A DNA stretch of 64,000 nucleotides from Thermoanaerobaculia bacterium (GTDB taxonomy: Bacteria > Acidobacteriota > Thermoanaerobaculia > Multivoradales > Multivoraceae): positions 30,499 through 94,498 of the forward strand of contig JAJEBV010000019.1 in the NCBI GenBank assembly GCA_022822365.1, given 5' to 3'. Within the stretch, counting starts at the first letter, position 1. Each line of letters opens with the position of its first letter. Both the position numbers and the translations under genes were made by a program. Under the pieces are notes generated by a model that made no database searches, had not been told where the DNA came from, and was given only the letters and a program-made list of their open reading frames with translations. Shown here piece by piece: positions 18,844-27,705 of this stretch.

Positions 18844-20403
18844 GTGAGCTTCTGGCGACGGATCCCGGTCTTCCGCGACCACCCGCCTGGGCTCGGCGTC
18901 TGCTTCCTGGTCGAGATGTGGGAGCGCTTCTCGTACTACGGGATGCGGGCGCTGCTCATCTTCTACCTGACGCAGCACTTTCTGTTCAGCGACAGCCGGG
19001 CCTTCGTGCTCTACGGCGCCTACGCGTCGATGGTTTACCTGTTGCCGGTGCTCGGCGGCGCGGTGGCGGACCGCTGGCTCGGCCCGCGAAAGGGGGTCAC
19101 CTTCGGCGCGCTGCTGCTGGTCGCCGGCCACTTCCTGATGACGATCGAGGGGCCGGCGGCGGTAGAAGTCTCATCCGCAGGCGGGCTCGTCGTCGAGCGC
19201 AGCGAGTTCCACCTGAGCCTCTTCTACCTGGCGCTGGCGCTGATCGCGACGGGCGTCGGATTCCTCAAGACGAACGCCTCCACCGTCGTCGGCGCCCTCT
19301 ACGAGCAAGGCGATCCGCGCCGGGACTCCGGCTTCACCGTCTTCTACATGGGGATCAACCTGGGCGCGGCGATCGCGCCCCTGCTCTGCGGCTGGCTCGG
19401 CCAGACCTACGGCTGGCGCTACGGATTCGGTCTCGCCGGCGTCGGTATGCTGGCCGGGCTGCTGCTCTACCTGAAGGGCCAGAAGTACCTCCGGGGACAC
19501 GCGGATCCGCCGCAGCCCGAGGAGCTCCGGGAGCGCCTGTTGCCCGGGCTGTCGCGCGAGGGCGCCATCTACCTGGCGAGCCTGGGCCTGGTCGGCGGCG
19601 TCTGGTGGGTGCTCCAGAACCCGCCGGTCGTCGGCGGCTTGCTGTCGGCTACCGGGGCCGCGCTCGGGCTCTTCGTTCTCTACTACGCGCTGCGCCGCTG
19701 CGACCGGACCGAGCGCGACCAGCTTCTGGCCTGCGCCGTCCTGGTGGCCTTCACCATCGGCTTCTGGGCCTTCTACGAGCAGATGGGCAGTTCGCTCAAC
19801 CTCTTCGCGGACCGCATGGTCGACCGCGGAATCTTCGGGACGGAGATTCCGGCGTCCACGCTGCAATCCCTGCCGGCGATCTACGTCATCGCCCTGGCGC
19901 CGCTCTTCAGTTGGCTGTGGATCGCGCTCGGACGGCGCGGCCGGGAGCCCTCGACACCCGTCAAGTTCGTTCTCGCGATCGTGCAGATCAGCCTGGCCTT
20001 CCTGGTGCTGGTGCTCGGCAGCGCCCTGCGGCCGGACGACGGCAAGGTAGCCCTGATCTGGTTCGCGCTTACCTTCCTGCTGATGGTGACCGGCGAGCTC
20101 TGCCTGGCGCCGGTCGGCATGTCGATGGTGACGCGGCTCTCGCCGAAGCGGATCGTGTCCACGATGATGGGGTCCTTCATGCTCGCCTACGCCGCCTCGA
20201 GCTACATCTCGGGGCTGATCGCCCGGCTGACGAGCGCGACGACGGCGGGAGGCGACATCGTCGACTTCGATGCGGCCCTTTCCACCTACAGCAACGTCTA
20301 CACGAGGATCGGGCTGCTGGCTCTGCTGGTCGCGGCGGTGCTCGGCGGGCTGACGCCTCTGCTCGTGCGATTGATGCGCGGCGCCGACTCGCGGCCGGCG
20401 TAA
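18844..20403 (+). CDS. POT/PTR-family proton-coupled peptide transporter
   Basis: A 519-residue protein starting at GTG 18844, with about 14 membrane segments. The POT proton-coupling signature ExxERFxYYG is present as EMWERFSYYG near residue 23, and the second family motif region reads FYMGINLGAAIAPLLCGWLG. It imports di- and tripeptides with protons. The next genes encode a gamma-glutamyltransferase-like protein and an M19 dipeptidase, and a divergent S9 dipeptidyl peptidase follows. Extracellular trimming, uptake and hydrolysis of small peptides are therefore encoded together. Confidence 0.95.
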   Translation: MSFWRRIPVFRDHPPGLGVCFLVEMWERFSYYGMRALLIFYLTQHFLFSDSRAFVLYGAYASMVYLLPVLGGAVADRWLGPRKGVTFGALLLVAGHFLMTIEGPAAVEVSSAGGLVVERSEFHLSLFYLALALIATGVGFLKTNASTVVGALYEQGDPRRDSGFTVFYMGINLGAAIAPLLCGWLGQTYGWRYGFGLAGVGMLAGLLLYLKGQKYLRGHADPPQPEELRERLLPGLSREGAIYLASLGLVGGVWWVLQNPPVVGGLLSATGAALGLFVLYYALRRCDRTERDQLLACAVLVAFTIGFWAFYEQMGSSLNLFADRMVDRGIFGTEIPASTLQSLPAIYVIALAPLFSWLWIALGRRGREPSTPVKFVLAIVQISLAFLVLVLGSALRPDDGKVALIWFALTFLLMVTGELCLAPVGMSMVTRLSPKRIVSTMMGSFMLAYAASSYISGLIARLTSATTAGGDIVDFDAALSTYSNVYTRIGLLALLVAAVLGGLTPLLVRLMRGADSRPA

Positions 20404-20436
20404 GCTCCCGATGCTCAGACAACCTAGGAGAAGACG

Positions 20437-22218
20437 ATGAAGAGAAGGCTCTGCGCACTCGGCCTCGCCGCCTCGCTCGTCGCGACCGCACCCGCCGCGT
20501 TCGCCGGCGCCGCCGACGAGACGACGATCGATCTCAATCCGAAGAACTGGAGCGACCGCGAGGCGCTCGAGGAGCTGAACGCCTTCTTCGAGACGGACAA
20601 GCCGATGGCCGAGGGGGACCACGGCGTGATCAGCGGCACGACCGGGCCGCAGGCGGTCAGGGCCGGCCTCGAAGCCCTCCGCCAGGGCGGCACCGCGGCC
20701 GACGCGGTGATCGCCACCGCGCTCACCCAGATCTCCCTGGCCGGCGGCGCCTGGGTGAGCTACGCCGGGATCTTCAACCTCGTCTACTACGAGGCGGAGA
20801 GCGGCGAGGTCTTCAACATCAACGGCGCCTACGACACGGTCCGCGGCGAAACCGAGCCGTTGACGATCCCGACCTCGACGACGACCGGCGCCGAGCATCA
20901 GCCGAGCGGACGCACCGCCCTGGTGCCGGGGTTCTTCGGCGGCCTCGGCGCTACGCACGGTCGTTTCGGGAAGCTGCCGTGGGCCAGTCTCTTCGAACCG
21001 GCGATCCACTACGCGGAGAACGGCGCCCTGCTCGGCGCCATTCACACGAGCATGATCGAGCGGCGCAAGGAGGCGCTCTCCCGCCTGCCCGCGACCCGTC
21101 GCATCTTCACGGACGAGGACGGTGACTTCCTTGGCGAGGGAGACATGCTGCGGCAACCGGAACTCGCGGCGACGCTGCGCGCCGTCGCCGAGCAGGGAAT
21201 CGACTACGTCTACCGCGGTCCCTGGGCCGAGCGGCTGGTCGAGGCGGTCCAGCGCGACGGCGGCAAGCTCTCGATGGAAGACATGCGGAGCTACGAGGCC
21301 CTCGTCGCGGAGCCGGTGCACTCCACCTACAACGGCTTCGACGTCTACGGACACGGCCTGCCCGCTCAGGGCGGCGTCCACGTGGCCGAGGTGCTCAACC
21401 TCGCCGAGGCGGCCAGGCTGCGCGACATGGGCCACTACGCGGAATCGCCGGAGGCCTTCTTCTGGGTCAACCAGATGACGAACCTGATGGGCATCGTCTT
21501 CCTGCCCGAACCGATGCGCCGCGCGCTTTACGGCGACCTCGACGCCACCCTGGCGGGTCGGACCGGCAAGGAGAACGCCGAAGGTCTCTGGGCCAGGATG
21601 CAGTCGGGCATCGCTCCCCTGACCAAAGTCCCCACCCCGGTCGATCCGAAGCACTCGGACGCCATCGTCGCCATCGACGCCTACGGCAACGTCGCCGCGG
21701 TCGTCCACACGATCAACACGTCGGCCTGGGGCGACACGGCCATTTTCGTCGACGGCATCTCGATCCCCGACTCGGCGGCCTTCCAGCAGGCGCTGATCGC
21801 CGAGGCCGGCCCCGGCAAGCGGCTGCCGGACCCGACCGAGCCGATGATCGTCCTGCGCGACGGCAAGCCGGTTGCCGCTCTCGCCTCCATCGGCTCCGGC
21901 CTGCACCAGAAGACCGTCAGCGTCCTCCTGAACCTCCTCGACTGGGAGATGAACATCAAGGAGGCGATCGACGCTCCCTCGCCCCACCTGCCGGCCTTCG
22001 GGCCCCTGGGCTCTCCTTCCACGCAGGTCATCGAAGGCGACTTCTCTCCCGAGCTGCTCGAGGCCGCGCGCGGGCTCGGGCTCAAGATCAACGTGGTTCC
22101 GGCCGGCATCGAGTCGCGGGCGCCGCGCGGCTACGTTGTCGGCGCGACGATCGGCGCCGACGGCAAGCGGCGCGCCGCGGCGACCACACTGCTCAGCGGC
22201 CTGGCGCTGTCGCACTGA
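20437..22218 (+). CDS. Gamma-glutamyltransferase-family protein with Ser at the nucleophile position
   Basis: A 593-residue secreted protein (signal ending PAAFA; start at 20437 after AGGAG). The overall sequence follows the GGT Ntn-hydrolase family: a GGTAADAVIA segment in the large subunit and DAYGNVAAVVHTIN in the small subunit. The usual autoprocessing and nucleophilic Thr of the TTHxS motif is replaced: aligning on the D-x-x-GN stretch puts Ser407 (in KHSDAIVAID) there. The SSMSP and PGG oxyanion motifs are also altered (DPTEPMIV; ASIGSGLH). It may be a divergent hydrolase acting on gamma-glutamyl or other amides, or an inactive relative. It lies between a peptide transporter and a dipeptidase. 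Confidence 0.85.
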   Translation: MKRRLCALGLAASLVATAPAAFAGAADETTIDLNPKNWSDREALEELNAFFETDKPMAEGDHGVISGTTGPQAVRAGLEALRQGGTAADAVIATALTQISLAGGAWVSYAGIFNLVYYEAESGEVFNINGAYDTVRGETEPLTIPTSTTTGAEHQPSGRTALVPGFFGGLGATHGRFGKLPWASLFEPAIHYAENGALLGAIHTSMIERRKEALSRLPATRRIFTDEDGDFLGEGDMLRQPELAATLRAVAEQGIDYVYRGPWAERLVEAVQRDGGKLSMEDMRSYEALVAEPVHSTYNGFDVYGHGLPAQGGVHVAEVLNLAEAARLRDMGHYAESPEAFFWVNQMTNLMGIVFLPEPMRRALYGDLDATLAGRTGKENAEGLWARMQSGIAPLTKVPTPVDPKHSDAIVAIDAYGNVAAVVHTINTSAWGDTAIFVDGISIPDSAAFQQALIAEAGPGKRLPDPTEPMIVLRDGKPVAALASIGSGLHQKTVSVLLNLLDWEMNIKEAIDAPSPHLPAFGPLGSPSTQVIEGDFSPELLEAARGLGLKINVVPAGIESRAPRGYVVGATIGADGKRRAAATTLLSGLALSH

Positions 22219-22232
22219 GCGGGAGACGTCAC

Positions 22233-23336
22233 TTGGACATCTCCGAGCGGGCGGCCGCCCTTCACCGCGAGTCGATCGTCATCGACGGTCACTGCGACAT
22301 CCTCATTCCTGTCAGCGACGGCAAAGTGAAGCTCGACCAACGGGTCGAACTCCCCGACCCCTCGAGCTGGCAGCCGCCAGTCGGGTTAGACATCGGTCCC
22401 TTCGCCCAGTTCGGCATGTCGGCGCACACCATCTGGTTCGGCTGCATGGGCCAGTACGACCTGCAGCGGTGGCGGGAAGGCGGCATCACGTCCCAGCTCT
22501 GCGCGGTCTACCTCGACGACGAGCAGCTCAACAGTCCCCTGCACCGCGGCCTCGAGATGACCTGGAACCTGCACAATGAGGTCGAGCGGCTCGACGATCT
22601 GGTGCTTGCGACGTCGGTGGCCGAGATCCGCCAGGCCAAGCAGGACGGCCGCGTGGCCCTCGTCTTCTCCTTCGAAGGCTGCGAGGCGCTGGGCGCCGAC
22701 CCACGCTTCCTCGATCTCTACTACAGGCTCGGCCTGCGCGTGGCCAGCCTGACCCACACCCGCCGCAACATCTACGCCGACGGCTGCTGGGCCGCCGACG
22801 ACCAGGGCGGGCTGACCGCCGCCGGCAAGGCCTTGATCGACCGGATGGTGGAACTCGACATCGTCGTCGATCTGGTCCACATCGGCGAACGCGGCTTCTG
22901 GGAGATCCTCGACCGGGTCGACCGTCCCGTCATCCTCTCCCACACGACACCCACCATGTTTCCCAACAGCGACCCGGAGTCGCGCCTCGGCGGAGGCGTT
23001 CTTCCTCGAACTCGCCTCGAACTGCCCCGCGACCGGAAGATGCTCGAGGCGCTAGCCGAGAACCGCGGCGTACTGGGCCTGATCCACATCACCCACCGCA
23101 ACCTCTCCGAGGTCGTCGACGACATCGAGACCGCCCTCGACGTGGTGGGCCCGGACCACATCGGCATGGGCAGCGACCACTACGGCCTCGAACTCGCGCC
23201 GCACGGCCTCGAGCACATCGGCAAGGTGCCGGCGATCACCGAGGAACTCGTCCGCCGCGGCCACAGCGACGAAACGATCCGCAAGTTCCTCGGCGAGAAC
23301 TACCTCCGCGTCTTCGAGGAGGTCTGGGGACGGTAG
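22233..23336 (+). CDS. Membrane dipeptidase-type peptidase, family M19
   Basis: A 367-residue zinc peptidase starting at TTG 22233, supported by GGGAG 7 nt upstream. Metal ligands of the M19 fold are present: H20 and D22 in DGHCD, a bridging Glu in FSFEGCEAL, His in DLVHIGERG and VILSHTTP, and Asp in GMGSDHYG. It hydrolyses dipeptides, including ones with D-residues. No signal peptide is seen, so cytoplasmic. It follows the GGT-like gene by 14 bp and shares the peptide-uptake operon begun by the POT transporter. A second M19-like protein at 50360 lacks several of these residues. Confidence 0.92.
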   Translation: MDISERAAALHRESIVIDGHCDILIPVSDGKVKLDQRVELPDPSSWQPPVGLDIGPFAQFGMSAHTIWFGCMGQYDLQRWREGGITSQLCAVYLDDEQLNSPLHRGLEMTWNLHNEVERLDDLVLATSVAEIRQAKQDGRVALVFSFEGCEALGADPRFLDLYYRLGLRVASLTHTRRNIYADGCWAADDQGGLTAAGKALIDRMVELDIVVDLVHIGERGFWEILDRVDRPVILSHTTPTMFPNSDPESRLGGGVLPRTRLELPRDRKMLEALAENRGVLGLIHITHRNLSEVVDDIETALDVVGPDHIGMGSDHYGLELAPHGLEHIGKVPAITEELVRRGHSDETIRKFLGENYLRVFEEVWGR

Positions 23337-23364
23337 CGCCGGCCTCCTGCCCCCGGGACGAGCC

Positions 23365-25743
23365 TCACGAGCCGGGCGGCGCCAGCGAATAGTCCGCGGG
23401 CGGCTCCTTGCCCGCGAGGTGACGCACGAAGTAGTCCCAACTGCGGCGAAGGAAGTAGGTGTCGGACAGGAAACCGTGGTTGCCGGACGGCAGGACGATC
23501 AGGTCGTAGTCCCGGTTCGCCTTCGTCAACGCCTCGATGACCTGAAGCGTCAGCGCCGGCGGCACGTTGTCGTCCAGAGCGCCGTAGGCGAGCAGCAGCT
23601 TGCCTTCGAGCTGGTGGGCGATCGAGGCGTTGGCCTGCTCCTCGTAACTCACCGTCTCCGGGTCGCCGTGGTAGGACTCGCCCCAGAGCTGGATGTAGCC
23701 GCGCTGGTCGTGGTTGCCGGCGGACGACACCGCCACCTTGTAGAACTCCGGGTACGCGAAGATGGCGCGCGCCGACGCGAAGCCGCCCCCGGAGTGGCCG
23801 TAGACGCCGACCCGGTCGAGGTCCATCTGCGGATACCGCACGGCGAGCTGGCGGATGGCGGCCAGGTGGTCGGGGAGACCGCCGGCCTCCTGCAGGTTCC
23901 CCTCGGAACGCGCATGAAAGGCCTTGGAGCGCAGCGGCGTGCCGAAGCCGTCGACCGTGACCACGACGAAGCCGAGTTGCGCCAGCGCCAGGTCGTAGCT
24001 CAAGAACAGCGTCGGGTCGTGCCAGTTCTTGGTCACCCGATGCACCTGCGGCCCGGGGTAGATGCCGTCGATCACCGGGTAGCTGGCGCCAACGTCCTCC
24101 GGGTCGAAGCCGGGCGGGAAGAAGACGTTGCCGTAGATGTCCGTCTTGCCGTCCCGCGCCTTGACGGTGAAGGGAACCGGCAGCGCGGTGAGCTCGACGA
24201 GCGACTCGAAGTCGGCGACTTCCAGTTCCACTGCCACGCGGCCGTCCGGCAGCAGGACACGCGACCGCGGCGGCTGGTCGATGCGCGACCACTGGTCGAC
24301 GAACGACTTGCCGCCGGGCGAGGCCACAATCGTGTGGTCGCCGGGCTCGGGCGTGAGGATCTCGGGGCTGGAGGTCGTGCGATCGAGCGAAGCGCGAGCG
24401 AAGGTGCGGAGGTACGGGTCGACGGCGGGGTCCAGGCCCGCGGCGGTGAAGTAGACCGTGCGCGACACCTCGTCGACGTGCACGACGTCGCGCACCACCC
24501 AGGCGCCCCGGGTGATCTGACGGACCAGACCGCCGTCGCTGCCGTACAGGTAGATGTGCGCCCAGCCGTCCCGCTGCGAGTACCAGAGCACCTCGCCGCT
24601 CTCCAGCACCCTGATGTTGGGCGTGCCCGCGCCGATCAGGAGCGTCGGCTCGACGTGGTGCCTGGAGGTCTCTGCCACCAGCGTGCGCGCGGCGCCGGTG
24701 GAGGCGTCGATCTCCTCGAGCTGCATCGAGCGCGCGCCGCGCGGCCGGCGCAGCAGGTACGCCTTCGAGCCGTCGTCGTTCCACCAGAGCTGACCCAGTT
24801 CGGCCAGCGCCATGAAGGGCGTGTGAACGCGCTCGGTGTCGACCGGCCTCACCGCACCGCTCTCGGCGTCGACCAGCAGCAGTTCGCTCCACGGCACGCC
24901 GTCGTCACCGGGAATCGGCATGCGGAAGGTGTGAAGGACGGGTCGGGCGCTGTCGCCGAGATCGGTCGTCTGCAGGACGTGCATCTCGCCCACCTCGCGC
25001 TGGTCCAGGCGCACGGTGAGCAACGTCCTGCCGTCGGGCGACCACAGCGCCGAGGGCGGCCGCACGATGCCCGCGCGCTTCTCGGTGATCGTCGAGGTGC
25101 GCGCCTCGGGATGGGAGGCATAGTCGTGGAACGGCTCGCCGTCGTCGGTCAGCCTGCGCTCCTCGCCGCTCCCGGTGGTGACGAGGTAGAGGTCGTGGTC
25201 CCGTACGAGGAGGCTGTAGGCCCCATCCGGAGATGGCAGGGGCGGCGTCTCGTCCTTCTTCTCGGGCTTCTCGTCAGCCGCGGCGGCCGGCGTTTCGACG
25301 CGCGAGCACTCGGCCCCGTCCAGCGTGCACCGGAACGACTCGGGCCCCTTCTCGCCGGCGATCTGGAACGACACGTGGCCCTCGCCCGACAGGTCGATGC
25401 TCTCGAACGGCAGCGCCAGCGGATCCGCCGGCTCGTCGCGAAGCGCGCTCAGCGACGCCGCCAGCCGGGCGTGATCGAAGGCCGGACGCCGCCGCTCGCC
25501 GCTCGCCAGCGGCTCGACCCGCCAGTAGCGGTGACCGTCGCGGTCGTCGCTGCGGTACCAGAACGCCTCGCCTTCCCCGATCCAGTGCGCCGTCACCGTC
25601 TCGTTGAAGATCAGCGACGCGACGCCGAGCATCTTCGCCGCGCGGTCATAGGCCGAGACGGGCACCTCGTCCCGCGCCGCCAAGGCAACGGCCGGCCCCG
25701 CGAGCACGACGACGATCGCCGCTCGCAGGACAGTGCCTCGCAT
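23365..25743 (-). CDS. S9-family dipeptidyl peptidase (DPP IV-like), secreted
   Basis: The start at 25743 was chosen because an AGGAGG site lies 6 nt upstream and a clean signal peptide follows (MRGTVLRAAIVVVLAGPAVA); the protein is 792 residues. The N-terminal half is the DPP IV beta-propeller and the C-terminal third is the S9 alpha/beta hydrolase domain: Ser in GVYGHSGGGFAS, Asp in YGALDDNVPP, His in PSGNHGF. It releases N-terminal dipeptides in the periplasm or outside the cell, feeding the POT transporter and M19 dipeptidase encoded beside it. It converges on the M19 gene and is divergent from the beta-lactamase-like gene. Confidence 0.93.
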   Translation of the reverse strand: MRGTVLRAAIVVVLAGPAVALAARDEVPVSAYDRAAKMLGVASLIFNETVTAHWIGEGEAFWYRSDDRDGHRYWRVEPLASGERRRPAFDHARLAASLSALRDEPADPLALPFESIDLSGEGHVSFQIAGEKGPESFRCTLDGAECSRVETPAAAADEKPEKKDETPPLPSPDGAYSLLVRDHDLYLVTTGSGEERRLTDDGEPFHDYASHPEARTSTITEKRAGIVRPPSALWSPDGRTLLTVRLDQREVGEMHVLQTTDLGDSARPVLHTFRMPIPGDDGVPWSELLLVDAESGAVRPVDTERVHTPFMALAELGQLWWNDDGSKAYLLRRPRGARSMQLEEIDASTGAARTLVAETSRHHVEPTLLIGAGTPNIRVLESGEVLWYSQRDGWAHIYLYGSDGGLVRQITRGAWVVRDVVHVDEVSRTVYFTAAGLDPAVDPYLRTFARASLDRTTSSPEILTPEPGDHTIVASPGGKSFVDQWSRIDQPPRSRVLLPDGRVAVELEVADFESLVELTALPVPFTVKARDGKTDIYGNVFFPPGFDPEDVGASYPVIDGIYPGPQVHRVTKNWHDPTLFLSYDLALAQLGFVVVTVDGFGTPLRSKAFHARSEGNLQEAGGLPDHLAAIRQLAVRYPQMDLDRVGVYGHSGGGFASARAIFAYPEFYKVAVSSAGNHDQRGYIQLWGESYHGDPETVSYEEQANASIAHQLEGKLLLAYGALDDNVPPALTLQVIEALTKANRDYDLIVLPSGNHGFLSDTYFLRRSWDYFVRHLAGKEPPADYSLAPPGS

Positions 25744-25825
25744 TCTCATCCTCCTGATTCCTCCCAAGGTCCGTGGCACCCATCCGTAGCCGGCTCGCGC
25801 TCCGCTCCCCTGCCCCCGCTCGTTT

Positions 25826-25841
25826 GGTTACAGTCGTATAC
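25826..25841. promoter_or_regulatory. Possible regulator half-site in the 130 bp divergent spacer
   Basis: The spacer 25744-25873 separates the S9 peptidase from the beta-lactamase-like/TetR operon. It contains GTCGTATAC (25833-25841), the same 9-mer that occurs in the palindromic operator at 9605-9630. It sits in a weak inverted repeat starting at GGTTAC (25827). No good -35 could be assigned. It may be an operator for the adjacent TetR gene or simply a -10-like TATAC. Evidence is thin. Confidence 0.25.
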
Positions 25842-25873
25842 CAGTTTCACCGACCAGGAGTGCAACGGAACCG

Positions 25874-26956
25874 ATGCCTGAACTACCCCTCTCCCGTCCC
25901 CGCCCGCTCGTCTCCCTGCGCGCGTTCCTGCTCGTCGCCACGATTCTCGCCCTGGCGGCCGCACCGGCTTCAGCCTCCGACCGTCTCCAGATCCTCGGTG
26001 ACGATCCCGGCCTGAAGCACCTGGGCGCCGAGATCGAACGTCTCGCCGAAGCCAGCCTCGGCACGGTGGGAGTCGCCGCGATCCACCTCGAGTCCGGTCG
26101 CGGCGTGCTGCTCAACGGCGGCGAGCGGTTCCCGATGGCGAGCACCTACAAGGTGCCGATCGCCGTCGAGATCCTCGCCCAGGTCGACGAGGGCAAGCGG
26201 TCGCTCGACGACCTCATCACGATGCAGACCAGCGATCACGTGGTCACCCACGGCGCCCTCAGCGACTTCTTCGACACGCCGGGCTCCCGCCTGACAATCC
26301 AGAACGTCCTCGGCCTGATGCTGCGGATCAGCGACAACATCGCCACCGACCTGCTGTTTCGCGAGGCCGGCGGCGCCGAAGCCATCACCGCGCGGATGAG
26401 AGCTTTCGGCGCCGAGGGAATCCGCGTCGACCGGACGACCCGCGCTTACATCGCGAACTGGCTCGGCCGCGACGACGCCACGGTCGACAGCCCGATGCCG
26501 CCGGCCGAGTACAACCGTCTGGTCACCGTCGACAATTCGAGTCAAGTGGACGAGCGCCGACTGGCCGAGCTAAAGCAGACGTTCAACGCCGACCCACGCG
26601 ACACCGCGACACCCCGGGCGATGGCCGCTCTTCTGGGGAAGATCTGGAAACGGGAGATCCTCAGCGAGAAGAGCTCGGCCCTGCTGATCGACATCATGGC
26701 CCGCTGCGAGACTGGCGAGAACCGGATTCCGGGAGCGCTGCCGCCGGGTACGCCGGTCGCCCACAAGACCGGCACGATCGGCGAGTCGACGAACGACGTG
26801 GGCGTCATCACCCTGCCGGGCGACGCCGGGCACGTGATCTCGGTCGTCTTCGTCAAGGAGTCCAAGCTGCCTTCCAACGCGGCGATGGAACCGGTGATCG
26901 CGGAGATCGCGCGGGCCTCGCACGACTACTTCGTGTTCAACCGCGGCACGTCTTGA
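25874..26956 (+). CDS. Class A beta-lactamase-fold serine hydrolase lacking Glu166
   Basis: A 360-residue exported protein (signal about 1-35, ending PASASD). Class A hallmarks are SxxK as S90-T-Y-K93, SDN at 153-155, and KTG at 298-300. The omega-loop Glu (Glu166 in standard numbering, normally RxExxLN) is absent: the aligned stretch is VDRTTRAYIAN, placing Thr near residue 189. Without it, deacylation of beta-lactams should be poor, so a D,D-peptidase, sensor or esterase role is as likely as resistance. A longer insertion also follows the loop. The stop overlaps the start of a TetR gene (TGATG), so the two are translationally coupled. Confidence 0.86.
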   Translation: MPELPLSRPRPLVSLRAFLLVATILALAAAPASASDRLQILGDDPGLKHLGAEIERLAEASLGTVGVAAIHLESGRGVLLNGGERFPMASTYKVPIAVEILAQVDEGKRSLDDLITMQTSDHVVTHGALSDFFDTPGSRLTIQNVLGLMLRISDNIATDLLFREAGGAEAITARMRAFGAEGIRVDRTTRAYIANWLGRDDATVDSPMPPAEYNRLVTVDNSSQVDERRLAELKQTFNADPRDTATPRAMAALLGKIWKREILSEKSSALLIDIMARCETGENRIPGALPPGTPVAHKTGTIGESTNDVGVITLPGDAGHVISVVFVKESKLPSNAAMEPVIAEIARASHDYFVFNRGTS

Positions 26957-27705
26957 TGCCCGAGGCCAAGGCCTCCACCCGTCTGCGGATCGCGGGCAGG
27001 CCGCGGCGACCGGCCGCCTTCCATGAGGCGCTGGCGGCCGAGGAGGGCCTCCGTAAGGCCAAGGGCGAACGGACGCGGGTTCGCCTGATGGCGTCCGGCT
27101 GCGAGCTGCTGCAGACGACCACCGTCGACTCGCTGATGATCAGCCGGGTCAGCAGCCAGGCAGGAGTGGCGAAGGGCGCCTTCTACATCTACTTCGACAG
27201 CAGGAGCGCCTTTCTCGAGGAGCTGTGCCGGGAGTACGTCGCCTACGAGATGTCGACGTTCCCGGAGCTGGAAGTCGACATGGACGCTTACGAGATGGTC
27301 CGCACGATCGTCGCCTGGTACGCGGACGTCTTCCGGAAGAACTCCGGGATGATCCGCTGCCTCGTGCGCATGACCGACGTCGAGGAGACGTTCGCGGAGA
27401 TCTGGAACCGCAGGAACCGCGAGATCGCCGACCGGATCGTGTCGTTCCTGTGCTCGTTTCTCGACATTCGCCCGAACAGTGCGGGGCCTTTGCGGGAACT
27501 GGTGAACGCGCTCGGCGACGGCATGGACCAGGCGCTGTTCGCGCGACACCGCATCGACGACGCCTGGCATCACACCCCGGCCAAGCGGCGCTCCTTCGTC
27601 GACCTGCACAGCCTGATCATCTACCGGGCCGCGTTCGGAGGTGACCCCGAGCTGCCGAAGTCGTCCAGGTTCCGGCGGTTGGTGGAGCAAACGGGCCGGC
27701 GCTAG
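26956..27705 (+). CDS. TetR-family transcriptional regulator
   Basis: A 249-residue regulator starting at ATG 26956 (a TTG one codon earlier is possible), overlapping the previous stop as TGATG. A basic, Arg/Lys-rich N-terminal arm of about 45 residues precedes the helix-turn-helix (ISRVSSQAGVAKGAFYIYFD), where Y-x-Y-F is the TetR signature. The rest is the helical effector domain. It is probably autoregulatory with the beta-lactamase-like gene. The last four bases (CTAG, 27702-27705) are shared with the stop of the convergent enolase-family gene. Confidence 0.9.
   Translation: MPEAKASTRLRIAGRPRRPAAFHEALAAEEGLRKAKGERTRVRLMASGCELLQTTTVDSLMISRVSSQAGVAKGAFYIYFDSRSAFLEELCREYVAYEMSTFPELEVDMDAYEMVRTIVAWYADVFRKNSGMIRCLVRMTDVEETFAEIWNRRNREIADRIVSFLCSFLDIRPNSAGPLRELVNALGDGMDQALFARHRIDDAWHHTPAKRRSFVDLHSLIIYRAAFGGDPELPKSSRFRRLVEQTGRR

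Noticed and set aside
19171..22215. A 1014-codon open frame on the minus strand opposite the POT transporter and GGT-like genes
   Set aside because: It is the antisense shadow of two well-supported genes; long reverse frames are expected in GC-rich DNA, and its Arg/Asp/Gly/Val-rich sequence matches no family.
23419..25881. An 820-codon plus-strand frame opposite the S9 peptidase
   Set aside because: Antisense shadow; the S9 gene has a signal peptide, ribosome site and catalytic triad, while this frame has no domain.
26953..26955. TTG as the start of the second TetR gene
   Set aside because: The adjacent ATG at 26956 gives the common TGATG overlap and loses only one residue.
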